A stretch of DNA of 64,000 bases from Nocardioides sambongensis (GTDB taxonomy: Bacteria; Actinomycetota; Actinomycetes; Propionibacteriales; Nocardioidaceae), in assembly GCF_006494815.1 (NCBI RefSeq), contig NZ_CP041091.1:3858501-3922500 (forward strand), in the 5' to 3' direction. Under the pieces are notes generated by a model, which saw only the letters and a program-made list of their open reading frames with translations, did not search any database and was not told the DNA's origin. Shown one piece after another: positions 11,407-19,988 of this stretch; the first letter of the stretch is position 1; each line of letters opens with the position of its first letter. Made by a program: the position numbers and the translations under genes.

Positions 11407-11480
11407 ATGGCTCCAGGCTTCCCTGGAAACCTCGGCGAGCATACCGGAGGGCCTCGACCGGTGTGGAATCGGCGTCCCCC

Positions 11481-11540
11481 GCCGAGACGCCAGCCGAGAC
11501 GACAGCCGAGACGACAGCCGAGACGACAGCCGAGACTGAG
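11481..11540. repeat. Five tandem copies of a 12-base unit
   Basis: GCCGAGACGACA is repeated at 11493, 11505 and 11517, flanked by degenerate copies at 11481 and 11529. It lies in the gap between tRNA-Pro and the metallophosphoesterase and is not inside a supported gene. A period of 12 keeps frame, but no start signal or partner gene suggests coding. Confidence 0.8.
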
Positions 11541-11584
11541 CCGGAGAGCCCCCGGCCGGGACGGCGCTCGCCGGTCGGCAGCGG

Positions 11585-12517
11585 TCAGGCGGGCAGCAGG
11601 GTGAGCAACGTGGCCTCCGGCTTGCAGGCGATCCGGACCGGCGCATACGGGCTGGTGCCCAGACCGGCCGAGACGTGCAGCCAGGAGGACCCCGGATCGC
11701 CGGGACGCGAGGCGGCGGGGTGCCGGTGCAGTCCCTTGGCCCGGGCGGGCTCGAGGTCGCAGTTGGTGGCCAGCGCGCGTCCCCACGGCAGGCAGACCTG
11801 GCCGCCGTGGGTGTGTCCGGCGATGATCGCGTCGTACCCGTCGCCGGCGAACTGGTCCAGCACCCGCAGGTACGGCGCGTGCGCGATCGCCAGGCGCAGG
11901 TCGGCGTCGGTGTCGGCCGGGCCCGCGACGGCCGGGAGGTCGTCGTACTCCAGGTGCGGGTCGTCGACGCCGGCGAAGGCGATCCGGGTCTCGCCGACGG
12001 TGAGGGTGTCCCGCCGGTTGCTCAGGTCGCGCCAGCCGGCGGCGGTGAGAGCGGCGCTGAGGTCGCGCCAGGGGAGCTGGGGGACGTGGGTGTGGCGCTT
12101 GCCGTTGTCCGGCAACAGGTAGCCGAACGGGTTGCGCAGACCGGGCTCGAAGTAGTCGTTGGAGCCGTGCACGAAGACCCCGGGCACCTCGAGCAGCTCG
12201 CTCAGCGTGTCGAGCACCACCGGCACCGCCTGCCGGTGCGCGAGGTTGTCGCCGGTGTCGATCACCAGGTCGGGCCGCAGCCCGGCCAGGGAGGCCACCC
12301 AGTCCTGCTTGCGCAGCTGGTGCGGTGTCATGTGGAGGTCGCTCAGGTGCAGGACGCGCAGCGGTCGCATGCCGGTGGGCAGCACCGGCACGTCGTGGCT
12401 GCGCAGGCGGAACCGCCGGGTCTCCGCGAAGCCGTAGCCGGCGGCCGCCAGGCCGGCGGTCACGCCCGCCGCGCCGAGCGTGCCGAGGGCTCGGGCGGCG
12501 CCGGTGGAGATACGCAT
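11585..12517 (-). CDS. Membrane-anchored metallophosphoesterase
   Basis: 310 residues from ATG 12517 (MRISTGAARALG). The N-terminal 25 residues form a hydrophobic segment, likely a membrane anchor or signal. The calcineurin-like metal site is complete: LHLSDLHM, DTGDNLAH, HGSNDYF, then AHAPYL and GHTHGGQ. These are the D-x-H, GD, N and H residues of a dinuclear metal phosphoesterase. It is related to the YkuE/Rv3683 group and lies beside ponA2, as Rv3683 does in M. tuberculosis. The substrate is unknown; an envelope phosphodiester is plausible from the context. ATG 12535 is an alternative start. Confidence 0.87.
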   Translation of the reverse strand: MRISTGAARALGTLGAAGVTAGLAAAGYGFAETRRFRLRSHDVPVLPTGMRPLRVLHLSDLHMTPHQLRKQDWVASLAGLRPDLVIDTGDNLAHRQAVPVVLDTLSELLEVPGVFVHGSNDYFEPGLRNPFGYLLPDNGKRHTHVPQLPWRDLSAALTAAGWRDLSNRRDTLTVGETRIAFAGVDDPHLEYDDLPAVAGPADTDADLRLAIAHAPYLRVLDQFAGDGYDAIIAGHTHGGQVCLPWGRALATNCDLEPARAKGLHRHPAASRPGDPGSSWLHVSAGLGTSPYAPVRIACKPEATLLTLLPA

Positions 12518-12553
12518 TCGGCAAGGCTGGCACATGGCGGCAGAATCGTGGTC

Positions 12554-13012
12554 ATGAGCACCCTCAAGGCCCGCATCCGTACCGACCTGACCACCGCGAT
12601 GAAGGCGCGTGACGAGGTCCGTTCCTCGACGTTGCGGATGGTGCTGAGCGCGATCACCAACGCCGAGGTCGCCGGCCCGGTGGCCAAGGAGCTGACCGAC
12701 GAGGAGATCATCGGGGTGCTCTCCACCGAGAACAAGAAGCGCCGCGAGGCCGCCGTCGCCTTCGAGGAGGGTGGCCGCACCGAGAGCGCCGCCAAGGAGC
12801 GCGCCGAGGCGGCGGTGATCACCGACTACCTCCCGGCCCAGCTCAGCCCGGAGGAGATCGCCGACATCGTGGAGAAGGCCGTCACCGACCTCGGCGTCGC
12901 CGGGGAGGGCCCGAAGGCAATGGGCAAGGTGATGGGCGTCGTCCAGCCGCAGGTCAAGGGCAAGGCGGACGGCGCCGCCGTCGCTGCGGAGGTACGGCGC
13001 CAGCTCGGCTGA
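12554..13012 (+). CDS. GatB/YqeY domain protein
   Basis: 152 residues matching the YqeY family across its length. It begins MSTLKARIRTDLTTAMKARDE and contains the conserved TLRMVLSAI, EIIGVLSTENKKRREAAVAF and DYLPAQLSPEE motifs, ending MGKVMGVVQPQVKGKADG. This is the stand-alone tail domain of the GatB amidotransferase subunit, an RNA-binding fold; the physiological role of the free protein is not established. It is divergent from the metallophosphoesterase with a 36-base gap, and converges on ponA2. Confidence 0.9.
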   Translation: MSTLKARIRTDLTTAMKARDEVRSSTLRMVLSAITNAEVAGPVAKELTDEEIIGVLSTENKKRREAAVAFEEGGRTESAAKERAEAAVITDYLPAQLSPEEIADIVEKAVTDLGVAGEGPKAMGKVMGVVQPQVKGKADGAAVAAEVRRQLG

Positions 13013-13051
13013 CGTCGTCCCTCGGCCGCGGCCCCCTCGGCCGCGGCTCCC

Positions 13052-15424
13052 TCAGCCGCGGCCCCCGCGGCCGCCGCGGTTGCCGTTGCCGTTCCCGTTG
13101 CCGTTCCCGTTGCCGTTCCCGTTGTTGCCGCCACCGTTGTTGTTCGGCTTCGGCGGCTTCGGCGGGGTGCCGTCGGAGATGTAGAGGACCACGGTGTCGC
13201 CGGAGCCCAGCTGGGCGCCGCCGCCGGGCGAGGTGTAGGCGACCGTGCCGCGGGCGTAGCCGGAGTCGACGTAGCCGCCGTTGGTGACGGAGAACCCGGC
13301 GGCCTCGAGCGTCGAGGTGGCACTGTCGATGGACTGTCCGGCGACGCTGGGCACCGTGGTCAGCACACCCTGGATGTCGGTGGCCGAGGGGGCGGTGAAG
13401 TCGTCGCCCGGCAGATACTGCGCGACCGCCTTGAAGGTGTCGCCCCAGATCGGGCCGGCCGTGGTCGAGCCGGAGGTCGACTGGTAGTAGCCGTGGATGG
13501 TGACGCCGTCCAGCGAGATCGGCTGCCCGGCCGAGTTCGCACCGGCCACCACGGAGGCGCCGGCCAGGTTCGGGGTGTAGCCGGCGAACCAGACCGACTT
13601 GTTGTCGCTGGAGGTACCGGTCTTGCCGGCGGCCGGGACGCCCGGCTGCAGCGCCTCGCCGAAGCCGCCGGGCGCCACCACGCCGTCGAGGACGTCGTTG
13701 ACGGCGTCGGCGACCGGTCCGGAGAGCACCTGGTTGCACTTCGGCTGGTACTCCTTGAGCACCGTGCCGTTGGCGTCCGCGATGCTGGTCACCGGGCGGG
13801 AGTCGCAGTGCAGGCCCCGGCCGGCGAAGGTGGCGTAGGCCTCGGCCATCTCCAGCGGGCTCGCGTCGGCCACGCCGAGCGTGAACGAGGGGATCTGCCA
13901 GCGCTTGCCCAGGTCGAGGCCCATCTGGCGGGCCAGCTTCCACGGGTCGCAGATGCCGGTGTCGAGCTCGAGGTTGACGAAGAAGGTGTTGACCGACTTC
14001 TGGGTGCCTTCGTAGAGGTTCGGGTTCGACGAGGAGGACGTCGAGTTGCCCGGTGACCAGACGCCGGAGCTCTGGTAGGGCCCGTCACAGGTGGTGAAGT
14101 CGCCCTCGCTGACCGTGATCGGGTTCGGCGCCGGGTAGGTGCGGCTCAGCGGGATGTCCTGCTGGATCGCCGCGGCCAGCACGAACGCCTTGAACGTCGA
14201 GCCCGGCTGGAACCCGTTGGCGTCGCCGTACTTCTCGGGCACGGTGAAGTTCAGGAAGGTCTGGCCCTCGCCGTTGCCCATCGGCTTGGACTGGGCCAGC
14301 GCCTTGACCTCGCCGGTGCGGGGCTCGACCAGCGCGATCGCGCCGACGGCCTGGTCGGTGCTGTAGACCGCGTTCTCGACCGAGGTCTGGGCGGCGGACT
14401 GCATCCGGGTGTCGATGGTGGTCTTGATGGTCAGGCCGCCGTTGAGGATCAGGTCCTCACGCTCCGCGCGGGTGCGGCCCAGCGACGAGTCCTCCATCAG
14501 GTAACGGACGACGTACTCGCAGAAGAACTGGGCGTTGGAGTTCACGCAACCGCGCGGCTTGTCCTGCGTCTTCAGCCCGAGGCCCTGCTCGCTGAGCCGG
14601 TCCGCCTTCTTCTGCGGGATCACGCCCAGCTCCGCCATCCGGTTCAGTACGACGTTGCGCCGCTCGATCGCGGCATCGGGCTCGTCGACCGGGTTCAACG
14701 CCTCGGGGCTGCGGACCAGTCCGGCCAACAGCGCGGACTGCTTGAGGTTCAGGTCCTTGGCGTTGACGCTGAAGAAGTGCTGGGCGGCGGCCTGGATGCC
14801 GTAGGCGCCGTCGCCGAAGTAGACGGTGTTGAGGTACTGCTCGAGGATCCAGTCCTTGCTGTGCCGCTTCTCCAGCGCGATCGCGTAGCGCAGCTCGCGG
14901 ATCTTGCGGGCGTAGGAGTCGTCGGTGGCCTCGGCGATCTTCTCCTTGTCGCCCCCGGCCTGGTTGATCAGCGTCTGCTTGACCAGCTGCTGGGTGATCG
15001 ACGACCCACCTTGGGCCACCTCGTTGGAGGCCTGGTTGGTGAAGAACGCCCGCAGGGTGCCCTTCAGGTCCAGCGCCCCGTGCTGGTAGAAGCGATAGTC
15101 CTCGATGGCGACGATCGACTTCACCATGATCCGGGAGGTCTGTCGCAGGTCGACGTTGACCCGGTTCTGGTCGTAGAGGGTGGCGATCGTGTTGCCGGAC
15201 GCATCCTGGATCTCGGTGCGCTGCGGCAGCCGCTCGGTCTCCAGCTCCTGGGGGAGCTCGTCCATCGACTCGGCCACGTTGTTGGCGGTGAAGCCGACGA
15301 CGCCGGCGAACGGGATCGCGAGGCCGGAGACGACCACACCGAGCACGACCGAGACGGCCAGCATCACGCCGAGGTGAGAGGCCACCTTACGGGCCGGCAG
15401 AGCGTCGAACCTGGAGCGGGGCAT
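13052..15424 (-). CDS. ponA2: Bifunctional class A penicillin-binding protein with PASTA domain (PonA2-like)
   Basis: 790 residues. It polymerises and cross-links peptidoglycan outside the membrane. N-terminal membrane helix (about 15-48); glycosyltransferase domain with E108 in EDYRFYQHG and QGGSSITQQLVKQ (139-150); transpeptidase with STFK (S409), SVN (477-479) and KTGTS (601-605); one PASTA domain (about 693-755); then a tail of Asn-Gly repeats ending in RGGRGGRG. The PASTA domain plus the whiB4 and metallophosphoesterase neighbours point to mycobacterial PonA2. ATG 15424 has TAACCT (15436-15431) six bases upstream, a leaderless pattern. Confidence 0.94.
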   Translation of the reverse strand: MPRSRFDALPARKVASHLGVMLAVSVVLGVVVSGLAIPFAGVVGFTANNVAESMDELPQELETERLPQRTEIQDASGNTIATLYDQNRVNVDLRQTSRIMVKSIVAIEDYRFYQHGALDLKGTLRAFFTNQASNEVAQGGSSITQQLVKQTLINQAGGDKEKIAEATDDSYARKIRELRYAIALEKRHSKDWILEQYLNTVYFGDGAYGIQAAAQHFFSVNAKDLNLKQSALLAGLVRSPEALNPVDEPDAAIERRNVVLNRMAELGVIPQKKADRLSEQGLGLKTQDKPRGCVNSNAQFFCEYVVRYLMEDSSLGRTRAEREDLILNGGLTIKTTIDTRMQSAAQTSVENAVYSTDQAVGAIALVEPRTGEVKALAQSKPMGNGEGQTFLNFTVPEKYGDANGFQPGSTFKAFVLAAAIQQDIPLSRTYPAPNPITVSEGDFTTCDGPYQSSGVWSPGNSTSSSSNPNLYEGTQKSVNTFFVNLELDTGICDPWKLARQMGLDLGKRWQIPSFTLGVADASPLEMAEAYATFAGRGLHCDSRPVTSIADANGTVLKEYQPKCNQVLSGPVADAVNDVLDGVVAPGGFGEALQPGVPAAGKTGTSSDNKSVWFAGYTPNLAGASVVAGANSAGQPISLDGVTIHGYYQSTSGSTTAGPIWGDTFKAVAQYLPGDDFTAPSATDIQGVLTTVPSVAGQSIDSATSTLEAAGFSVTNGGYVDSGYARGTVAYTSPGGGAQLGSGDTVVLYISDGTPPKPPKPNNNGGGNNGNGNGNGNGNGNGNRGGRGGRG
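13076..13126 (-). repeat. Hexamer repeat encoding the Asn-Gly tail of PonA2
   Basis: Alternating GTTGCC and GTTCCC hexamers (plus-strand reading) encode an (Asn-Gly)n run near the C-terminus. The synonymous alternation GGC/GGG between units suggests the run expanded as a 12-base unit. Confidence 0.75.
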
Positions 15425-15661
15425 GCGCTCAGGTTACGGGAACAGTGGGTGTCTTCCCGAGTTCACGAGGTCACCCGCGGCCGCGGCCCGGAGGCGACGG
15501 GGTTGACCTTTCAGCGTCGCGGCGTAGTCATTCCGGACTACGGAGGTGCGAGCCAACGAAGCCTGCGCAGCGGGTGGTCGCTCACCTACCGTCGTGACCA
15601 CGGAGCAGGGAAGCAGGCGCTGTGGGGGCGTCGCCCGAACTCCGGGACAGGGACGAGAGTC

Positions 15662-15943
15662 ATGTGGGTTGAGGATTGGGCACCGCGCGCCGCGTGCCGA
15701 GACGAGAAGCCGGATCAGCTGTTCGTGCGTGGGGCCGAGCAGAACAAGGCCAAGCAGGTCTGCGCCGGATGCCCGGTGCGCACCGAGTGCCTCGCCGAGG
15801 CGCTGGACAACCAGATCGAGTGGGGGGTCTGGGGCGGGATGACCGAGCGGGAACGACGGGCACTGGTCCGCCGCCGGCCGAACGCCTCGTGGCGCAAGGT
15901 GCTGGAGTCGGCCCGGGACGCACAGCTCGCCGGACACCACTGA
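15662..15943 (+). CDS. whiB4: WhiB-family iron-sulfur transcription regulator (WhiB4-like)
   Basis: 93 residues. Four cysteines C12, C34, C37 and C43 (C-x21-C-x2-C-x5-C) ligate a 4Fe-4S cluster, and the GVWGGMTERERRAL turn and basic tail contact sigma factor and DNA. The text ALFV-like LFVRGAEQNKAK and ALDNQIEWGVWGG resembles mycobacterial WhiB4 more than WhiB1 or WhiB2. The context agrees: divergent from ponA2 and converging on two ArsA-type ATPases, as Rv3682-Rv3681c-Rv3680-Rv3679. WhiB4 is an oxygen- and redox-sensing repressor; that role here is inferred. Confidence 0.85.
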   Translation: MWVEDWAPRAACRDEKPDQLFVRGAEQNKAKQVCAGCPVRTECLAEALDNQIEWGVWGGMTERERRALVRRRPNASWRKVLESARDAQLAGHH

Positions 15944-16000
15944 CACTCCCCGCTCCCTCCGAGATCGGCGCCTGAGCCTGGGTAGGCCGGGCTCAGTCGC

Positions 16001-16039
16001 CCTGGTGGCGGGCGGTACAGGGTGCCGCCCGCCACCAGG
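16001..16039. terminator. Perfect 15-base-pair hairpin after whiB4
   Basis: CCTGGTGGCGGGCGG (16001-16015) and CCGCCCGCCACCAGG (16025-16039) are exact complements with a nine-base loop. It lies 58 bases after the whiB4 stop and before the 3' end of the converging ATPase gene, so it may stop transcription from both sides. Confidence 0.65.
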
Positions 16040-16182
16040 TCCTGGCCGCCACGACGGTCGGGACAGCGCCAGGGGGCTGCCGAGGTCGCTCGAACATGGG
16101 GCCGAGCGACCCCGGGAGCGCCCCTCGGCATCGTCGGGGCTTGACGCGGTCGGGGCTCGGGGTTCGGCGCTCGCGCGACTGA

Positions 16183-17364
16183 TCAGTCGCCGAGCAGCTC
16201 GCCGACCTGCCGCAGCCCGTCGAGGTCGTGCACGTCGCCGGCGAGCGCGGGCACCACCGCCGTCGCCACCTGCGGGTGCGCCGCGGCGAACCGGTCGCGC
16301 AGGGTGCCCTCGCGCTCGACCAGGCGTGCTCGGTCGGCGTGCAGCCGCAGCAGGCCCGCGGTCAGTGACTCCGGGTCCTCCGCGCGCAGCCGCTCGGCGC
16401 CCGCGGCCGCCTCCTCCGCGGACAGGTCGCTGGCCGGCGCCGCACTGGCCCGGTTGACGATCAGTCCGGCCAGCGGCATCGCGTCCTCGCTCAGCCGCTC
16501 GACGAAGTACGCCGCCTCGCGCAGCGCGTCCGGCTCGGGGGCGGCGACCACGAGGAACGCCGTACCGTCGGCCTGCAGCAGCGAGTAGGTCTTCTGGGCG
16601 CGCTGCCGGAACCCGCCGAAGACGGTGTCGAGCGCGGAGACGAAGGTCTGCAGGTCCTTGAGGAACTGGGCGCCGAGGATCTTCGTCAGCGCGTTCGTGA
16701 TCAGGCTGAACCCGGCGGTCATCAGCCGTGCCGGCCCGCGTGCCGGCGCCAGCATCAGCCGGACGAACCGGCCGTCGAGGAAGCTGGAGAGCCGCTCCGG
16801 CGCGTCCAGGAAGTCCAGCGCCGACCGCGACGGCGGGGTGTCCACCACGATCAGGTCGTAGTCGCCGCTGCCCACCACGCGCTCGCGGTGGATCTGGCCG
16901 AGCTTCTCCATCGCCATGTACTCCTGGGTGCCGGCGAACGAGCTGGACAGCGCGATGTAGAACGGGTTGGCCAGGATCTGCTCGGCCTTCTCCGGGCTGG
17001 CCTGGGTGAGCACCACCTCGTCGAAGGTGCGCTTCATGTCCAGCATCATCGCGTCCAGCGACCCGCCGGCGGCCCCGTCCACGTCCGCGACCGGGCGGGG
17101 CGTGTTGTCCAGCTCGGCGATCCCCATCGACTGCGCCAGGCGGCGCGCCGGGTCGATGGTCAGTACGACGACGCGCCGGCCCCGTTCGGCGGCCCGGAGC
17201 GCGAGCGCGGCCGAGGTCGTCGTCTTGCCGACACCGCCGGAGCCGCAGCAGACCACGATCTCGGTGCTGCGGTCGTCCAGCAGGGCGTCCACGTCCAGCG
17301 GCGCGGAGCGACGGTCGGTGCCGGGGCCGACGCGGGTGCGCGGCCGGCGGGCGGCGGCGCTCAT
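16183..17364 (-). CDS. ArsA/Get3-like ATPase, second of a pair (Rv3680-type)
   Basis: 393 residues. A P-loop with the deviant Walker A GSGGVGKTT (41-49), switch region DPARRLAQS, and VVDTPPSRSALDFLD define the ArsA/Get3 SIMIBI class. These ATPases form dimers that undergo nucleotide-driven closure; the paired mycobacterial homologues Rv3679/Rv3680 form a complex described as Get3-like, with a role in envelope or metabolite tolerance rather than arsenite efflux. No arsenite-binding cysteine cluster is evident. ATG 17364 overlaps the stop of the upstream ATPase gene by four bases, so the two subunits are translationally coupled. Confidence 0.87.
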   Translation of the reverse strand: MSAAARRPRTRVGPGTDRRSAPLDVDALLDDRSTEIVVCCGSGGVGKTTTSAALALRAAERGRRVVVLTIDPARRLAQSMGIAELDNTPRPVADVDGAAGGSLDAMMLDMKRTFDEVVLTQASPEKAEQILANPFYIALSSSFAGTQEYMAMEKLGQIHRERVVGSGDYDLIVVDTPPSRSALDFLDAPERLSSFLDGRFVRLMLAPARGPARLMTAGFSLITNALTKILGAQFLKDLQTFVSALDTVFGGFRQRAQKTYSLLQADGTAFLVVAAPEPDALREAAYFVERLSEDAMPLAGLIVNRASAAPASDLSAEEAAAGAERLRAEDPESLTAGLLRLHADRARLVEREGTLRDRFAAAHPQVATAVVPALAGDVHDLDGLRQVGELLGD

Positions 17365-18359
17365 GCTGGCCCCTGCTCGCGGAGCATCCCGGCCAGCTCG
17401 TAGAGGGCGCCGAGGTCGATGCCGCCGGCGAGCCGGGGCAGCTCGCAGCTGGGCACCCCGAGGCCGTCGACCACCGCCCGTTGGCTGTCCTCCAGGGCCC
17501 TCCGCTCGGCGTGGTCGTGCGCCTCCTCGACCAGACCGTCGGTCAGCGTCCCGACGTCCGCGAGCCCGGCCCGCTCGAGGTCGTCGCGGATCGCGGCGCG
17601 GTCCAGCCCGCCGGTGCGGGCCGCGGCCAGGGCCTCGGCGGAGAGGTCACGGGGACGCACCTGGTTGACGATCACCGACCCGACCGGGAGGTCGGCCGCG
17701 CGCAGCTCGGCGATGCCGTCGGCGGTCTCCTGGACCGGCATCTCCTCCAGCACGGTGACCAGGTGCACGGCGGTGCGCGGGGAACGGAAGAGCGTCATCA
17801 TGGTGTCGGACTGGGAACGGATCGGCCCCACCTTCGCCAGACCGGCGAGCTCGTTGCTGACGTTGAGGAACTGGGTGATCCGGCCGGTCGGCGGCGCGTC
17901 GAGCACCACGGCGTCGTACTCGATGGCGCCCTTGTTGCGCGAGTTGCGCTGCACCGCCTCGTAGACCTTGCCGGTGAGCAGCACGTCGCGGACGCCGGGG
18001 GCGATGGTGGTGGCGAACTCGATCACCCCGAACTTGTCCAGCGCCTTGCCGGCCCGGCCGAGCCGGTAGTACATCGCCAGGTACTCCAGCAGCGCGGACT
18101 CGGCGTCGATGTGCAGCGCGTGCACCACGCCGCGGCCGCCGTCGGCGTCCGGCAGGCCGGTGGTGAGCCGGCGCTCCTCGTAGGGGAGCGGGTCGACGTC
18201 GAACATCCGGGCGATGCCCTGGCGGCCCTCCACCTCGCAGAGCAGCACGTTGCGGCCGCCACCGGCCAGCGCCAGCGCCAGCGCGGAGGCCACCGTCGAC
18301 TTCCCGGTGCCGCCCTTGCCGGTGACGACGTGCAGACGCACCTTCGGCCGATCGCTCAC
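17361..18359 (-). CDS. ArsA/Get3-like ATPase, first of a pair (Rv3679-type)
   Basis: 332 residues from GTG 18359. Walker A GKGGTGKST (14-22) follows a short N-terminus, then LCEVEGRQG, the YYRLGRAGKALDKF helix and VVLDAPPTGRITQFLNV, the hallmark of this Get3-like group. It forms an operon with the following ATPase gene (ATGA overlap), presumably giving a heterodimer. The start choice is supported by TACGCT at 18372-18367, seven bases upstream of GTG 18359 (leaderless pattern). It is divergent from the DUF4177 gene, as in M. tuberculosis. Confidence 0.87.
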   Translation of the reverse strand: MSDRPKVRLHVVTGKGGTGKSTVASALALALAGGGRNVLLCEVEGRQGIARMFDVDPLPYEERRLTTGLPDADGGRGVVHALHIDAESALLEYLAMYYRLGRAGKALDKFGVIEFATTIAPGVRDVLLTGKVYEAVQRNSRNKGAIEYDAVVLDAPPTGRITQFLNVSNELAGLAKVGPIRSQSDTMMTLFRSPRTAVHLVTVLEEMPVQETADGIAELRAADLPVGSVIVNQVRPRDLSAEALAAARTGGLDRAAIRDDLERAGLADVGTLTDGLVEEAHDHAERRALEDSQRAVVDGLGVPSCELPRLAGGIDLGALYELAGMLREQGPA

Positions 18360-18451
18360 GCAGCCGAGCGTAGCGAGCGGTGGCCAACCGTGGGCGCGGT
18401 CCCGGCGGGACCGGCCCATCGTCGCGTCGGGACGTGAGTAGGGTGCGGGCT

Positions 18452-18607
18452 ATGACCAAGTGGGAGTACCAGGTGGCGCCCGTCCTCAACCACGCGGCGG
18501 CGCAGATCCTCAACAACTTCGGACAGGACGGCTGGGAGCTGGTCGCGATCCTCCCCAGCCCGCAGGGCAACGACATCGCCTACTTCAAGCGCCCCCTCGA
18601 GGGCTGA
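18452..18607 (+). CDS. DUF4177 small protein
   Basis: 51 residues (MTKWEYQVAPVLN to YFKRPLEG). The KWEYQV start, an NNFGQDGWELVA helix and the final FKRP motif match the DUF4177 family of small single-domain proteins, comparable with Rv3678A in M. tuberculosis. Function is unknown. ATG 18452 lies seven bases after TAGGGT (18439-18444), so it is probably leaderless. It is three bases before the RidA gene and co-directional, suggesting one transcript. Confidence 0.85.
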   Translation: MTKWEYQVAPVLNHAAAQILNNFGQDGWELVAILPSPQGNDIAYFKRPLEG

Positions 18608-18610
18608 GCC

Positions 18611-19096
18611 GTGGCCGCGACGCCCGAGCAGCGCCTCGCCGACCTCGGCCTGACCGTCCCGGACGTGGTGCCGCCGGTGGCGGCCTACGTCCCGGCGGTG
18701 CGGTCCGGCGACCACGTCTACACCGCCGGCCAGCTGCCGATGCGGGACGGGGCGCTGATCACCACCGGCAAGGTGGGCGACGCGGTCACCGCCGAGGTGG
18801 CGACCGAGTGCGCCCGGCAGTGCGCACTCAACGCGATCGCCGCGATCCGGTCCCAGGTCGGCGACCTCACCCGGGTGCGGATCGTCAAGGTCGTCGCGTT
18901 CGTCTCCTCCACCCCCGACTTCACCGGCCAGCCCGGGGTCGCCAACGGCGCCTCGGAGCTCTTCGGCGAGGTGTTCGGGGACAACGGGGTGCACGCCCGC
19001 TCCGCGGTGGGCGTGCCGGTGCTGCCGCTGGACGCCCCGGTCGAGGTCGAGGTGATCGCCGAGATCCTGCCCGCTGCGGCAGGGGGAGGCGCGTGA
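18611..19096 (+). CDS. RidA/YjgF/YER057c family protein
   Basis: 161 residues. The trimer-forming RidA fold is seen in VRSGDHVYTAGQLPMRDG, VKVVAFVSSTPDFTGQPGVANGASELFGEVFGDNGVHARSAVGV and LPLDAPVEVE. The HARSAVG arginine is the ligand-binding arginine of imine deaminases. RidA proteins hydrolyse reactive enamine/imine intermediates from PLP enzymes; this longer variant corresponds to Rv3678c and its substrate is not certain. GTG 18611 follows the DUF4177 stop by three bases, and the NUDIX gene overlaps its stop by GTGA. Confidence 0.9.
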   Translation: MAATPEQRLADLGLTVPDVVPPVAAYVPAVRSGDHVYTAGQLPMRDGALITTGKVGDAVTAEVATECARQCALNAIAAIRSQVGDLTRVRIVKVVAFVSSTPDFTGQPGVANGASELFGEVFGDNGVHARSAVGVPVLPLDAPVEVEVIAEILPAAAGGGA

Positions 19097-19982
19097 GGAT
19101 CCCGCTGCCGCCGGTGCCGCTGCCGAGCGGGCTGGCCGACGTCGCCCGCGAGTTCACCGACGGCACCCGCACCCCGGCCGAGCCGCGCAACGCGGCGACC
19201 GTGGTGCTGATGCGCGACGGGGACACCCCGATGCCGGGCCGGAGGTCTACCTGCTGCGCCGCCAGGTCTCGATGGACTTCGCCGGCGGCATGTGCGTCTT
19301 CCCCGGCGGCGGGGTCGACCAGCGTGACGACGACGCCGAGGTGGAGGCCTCGGGCTGGGCCGGACCGAGCGCGGCCGCCTGGGCCGCGCAGCTCGGCGTC
19401 GACGAGGACCTGGCCCGTGCGCTGGTGTGCGCGGCGGTCCGGGAGACCTTCGAGGAGTCCGGCGTGCTGCTGGCCGGCCCGTCGGCCGACTCGGTCGTCG
19501 CCGACACCACCGGCGCGGACTGGGAGGCCGACCGGGTGGCCCTGGAGACCCGGGCGCTCGCGATGACCGACTTCCTGGCCCGCCGCGGCCTGGTGCTGCG
19601 CACCGACCTGCTCGGCGTCTGGGACGGCTGGCTGACCCCGATCTTCGAGCCCAAGCGCTACCGCACCTGGTTCTTCGTCGCCCAGCTGCCCGAGGGGCAG
19701 GTGACCCGGGACGTCTCCACCGAGTCCAGCGAGGTGGTCTGGCTGGGGGCCGCGGACGCGGCCGACCAGGCCGACGCGGGGACCCTGGCGATGCTGCCTC
19801 CGACGTACCTGACCTGCCTGGAGGTGGGGCAGCACCCGTCGACCGCCGCGGTGCGCGCCGCGGCCGACGGGCGCAGCGTCGACATGTTCATGCCCGAGGT
19901 CGAGCCACTCGGCGAGGGGCTGACCCTCTCCATGCCCGACCGGCTCCGGCCGCTCGTCGCGGCTCGTCGTACCGTCGGCTGA
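19093..19982 (+). pseudogene. NUDIX hydrolase, frameshifted as read
   Basis: The frame opens at GTG 19093 (overlapping the RidA stop) with PLPSGLADVAREF and NAATVVLMRDGD, the normal approach to a NUDIX domain. At the GGG of 19236-19238 it breaks. One frame back it continues PEVYLLRRQVSMDFAGGMCVFPGGG and VCAAVRETFEESGVLLA, which carries the NUDIX-box core RETFEESG. Restoring one G gives about 296 residues. Enzymes with this long form act on nucleotide diphosphate derivatives; the exact substrate is unknown. Sequence error is more likely than true loss, as the rest of the frame is well conserved to the stop. Confidence 0.82.
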
Positions 19983-19988
19983 CCCGCG

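Noticed and set aside
11481..11540. CRISPR array
   Set aside because: Units are contiguous 12-base tandem repeats with no spacers and no cas genes.
15503..15530. Promoter TTGACC with TAGTCA upstream of whiB4
   Set aside because: Spacing is 16 and the -10 lacks the final T; it may be real but the match is too weak to list as a feature.
16183..18359. Arsenite-translocating ArsA operon
   Set aside because: There is no arsB, arsR or arsC nearby and no arsenite-binding cysteine cluster; gene order and motifs match the Get3-like Rv3679/Rv3680 pair.
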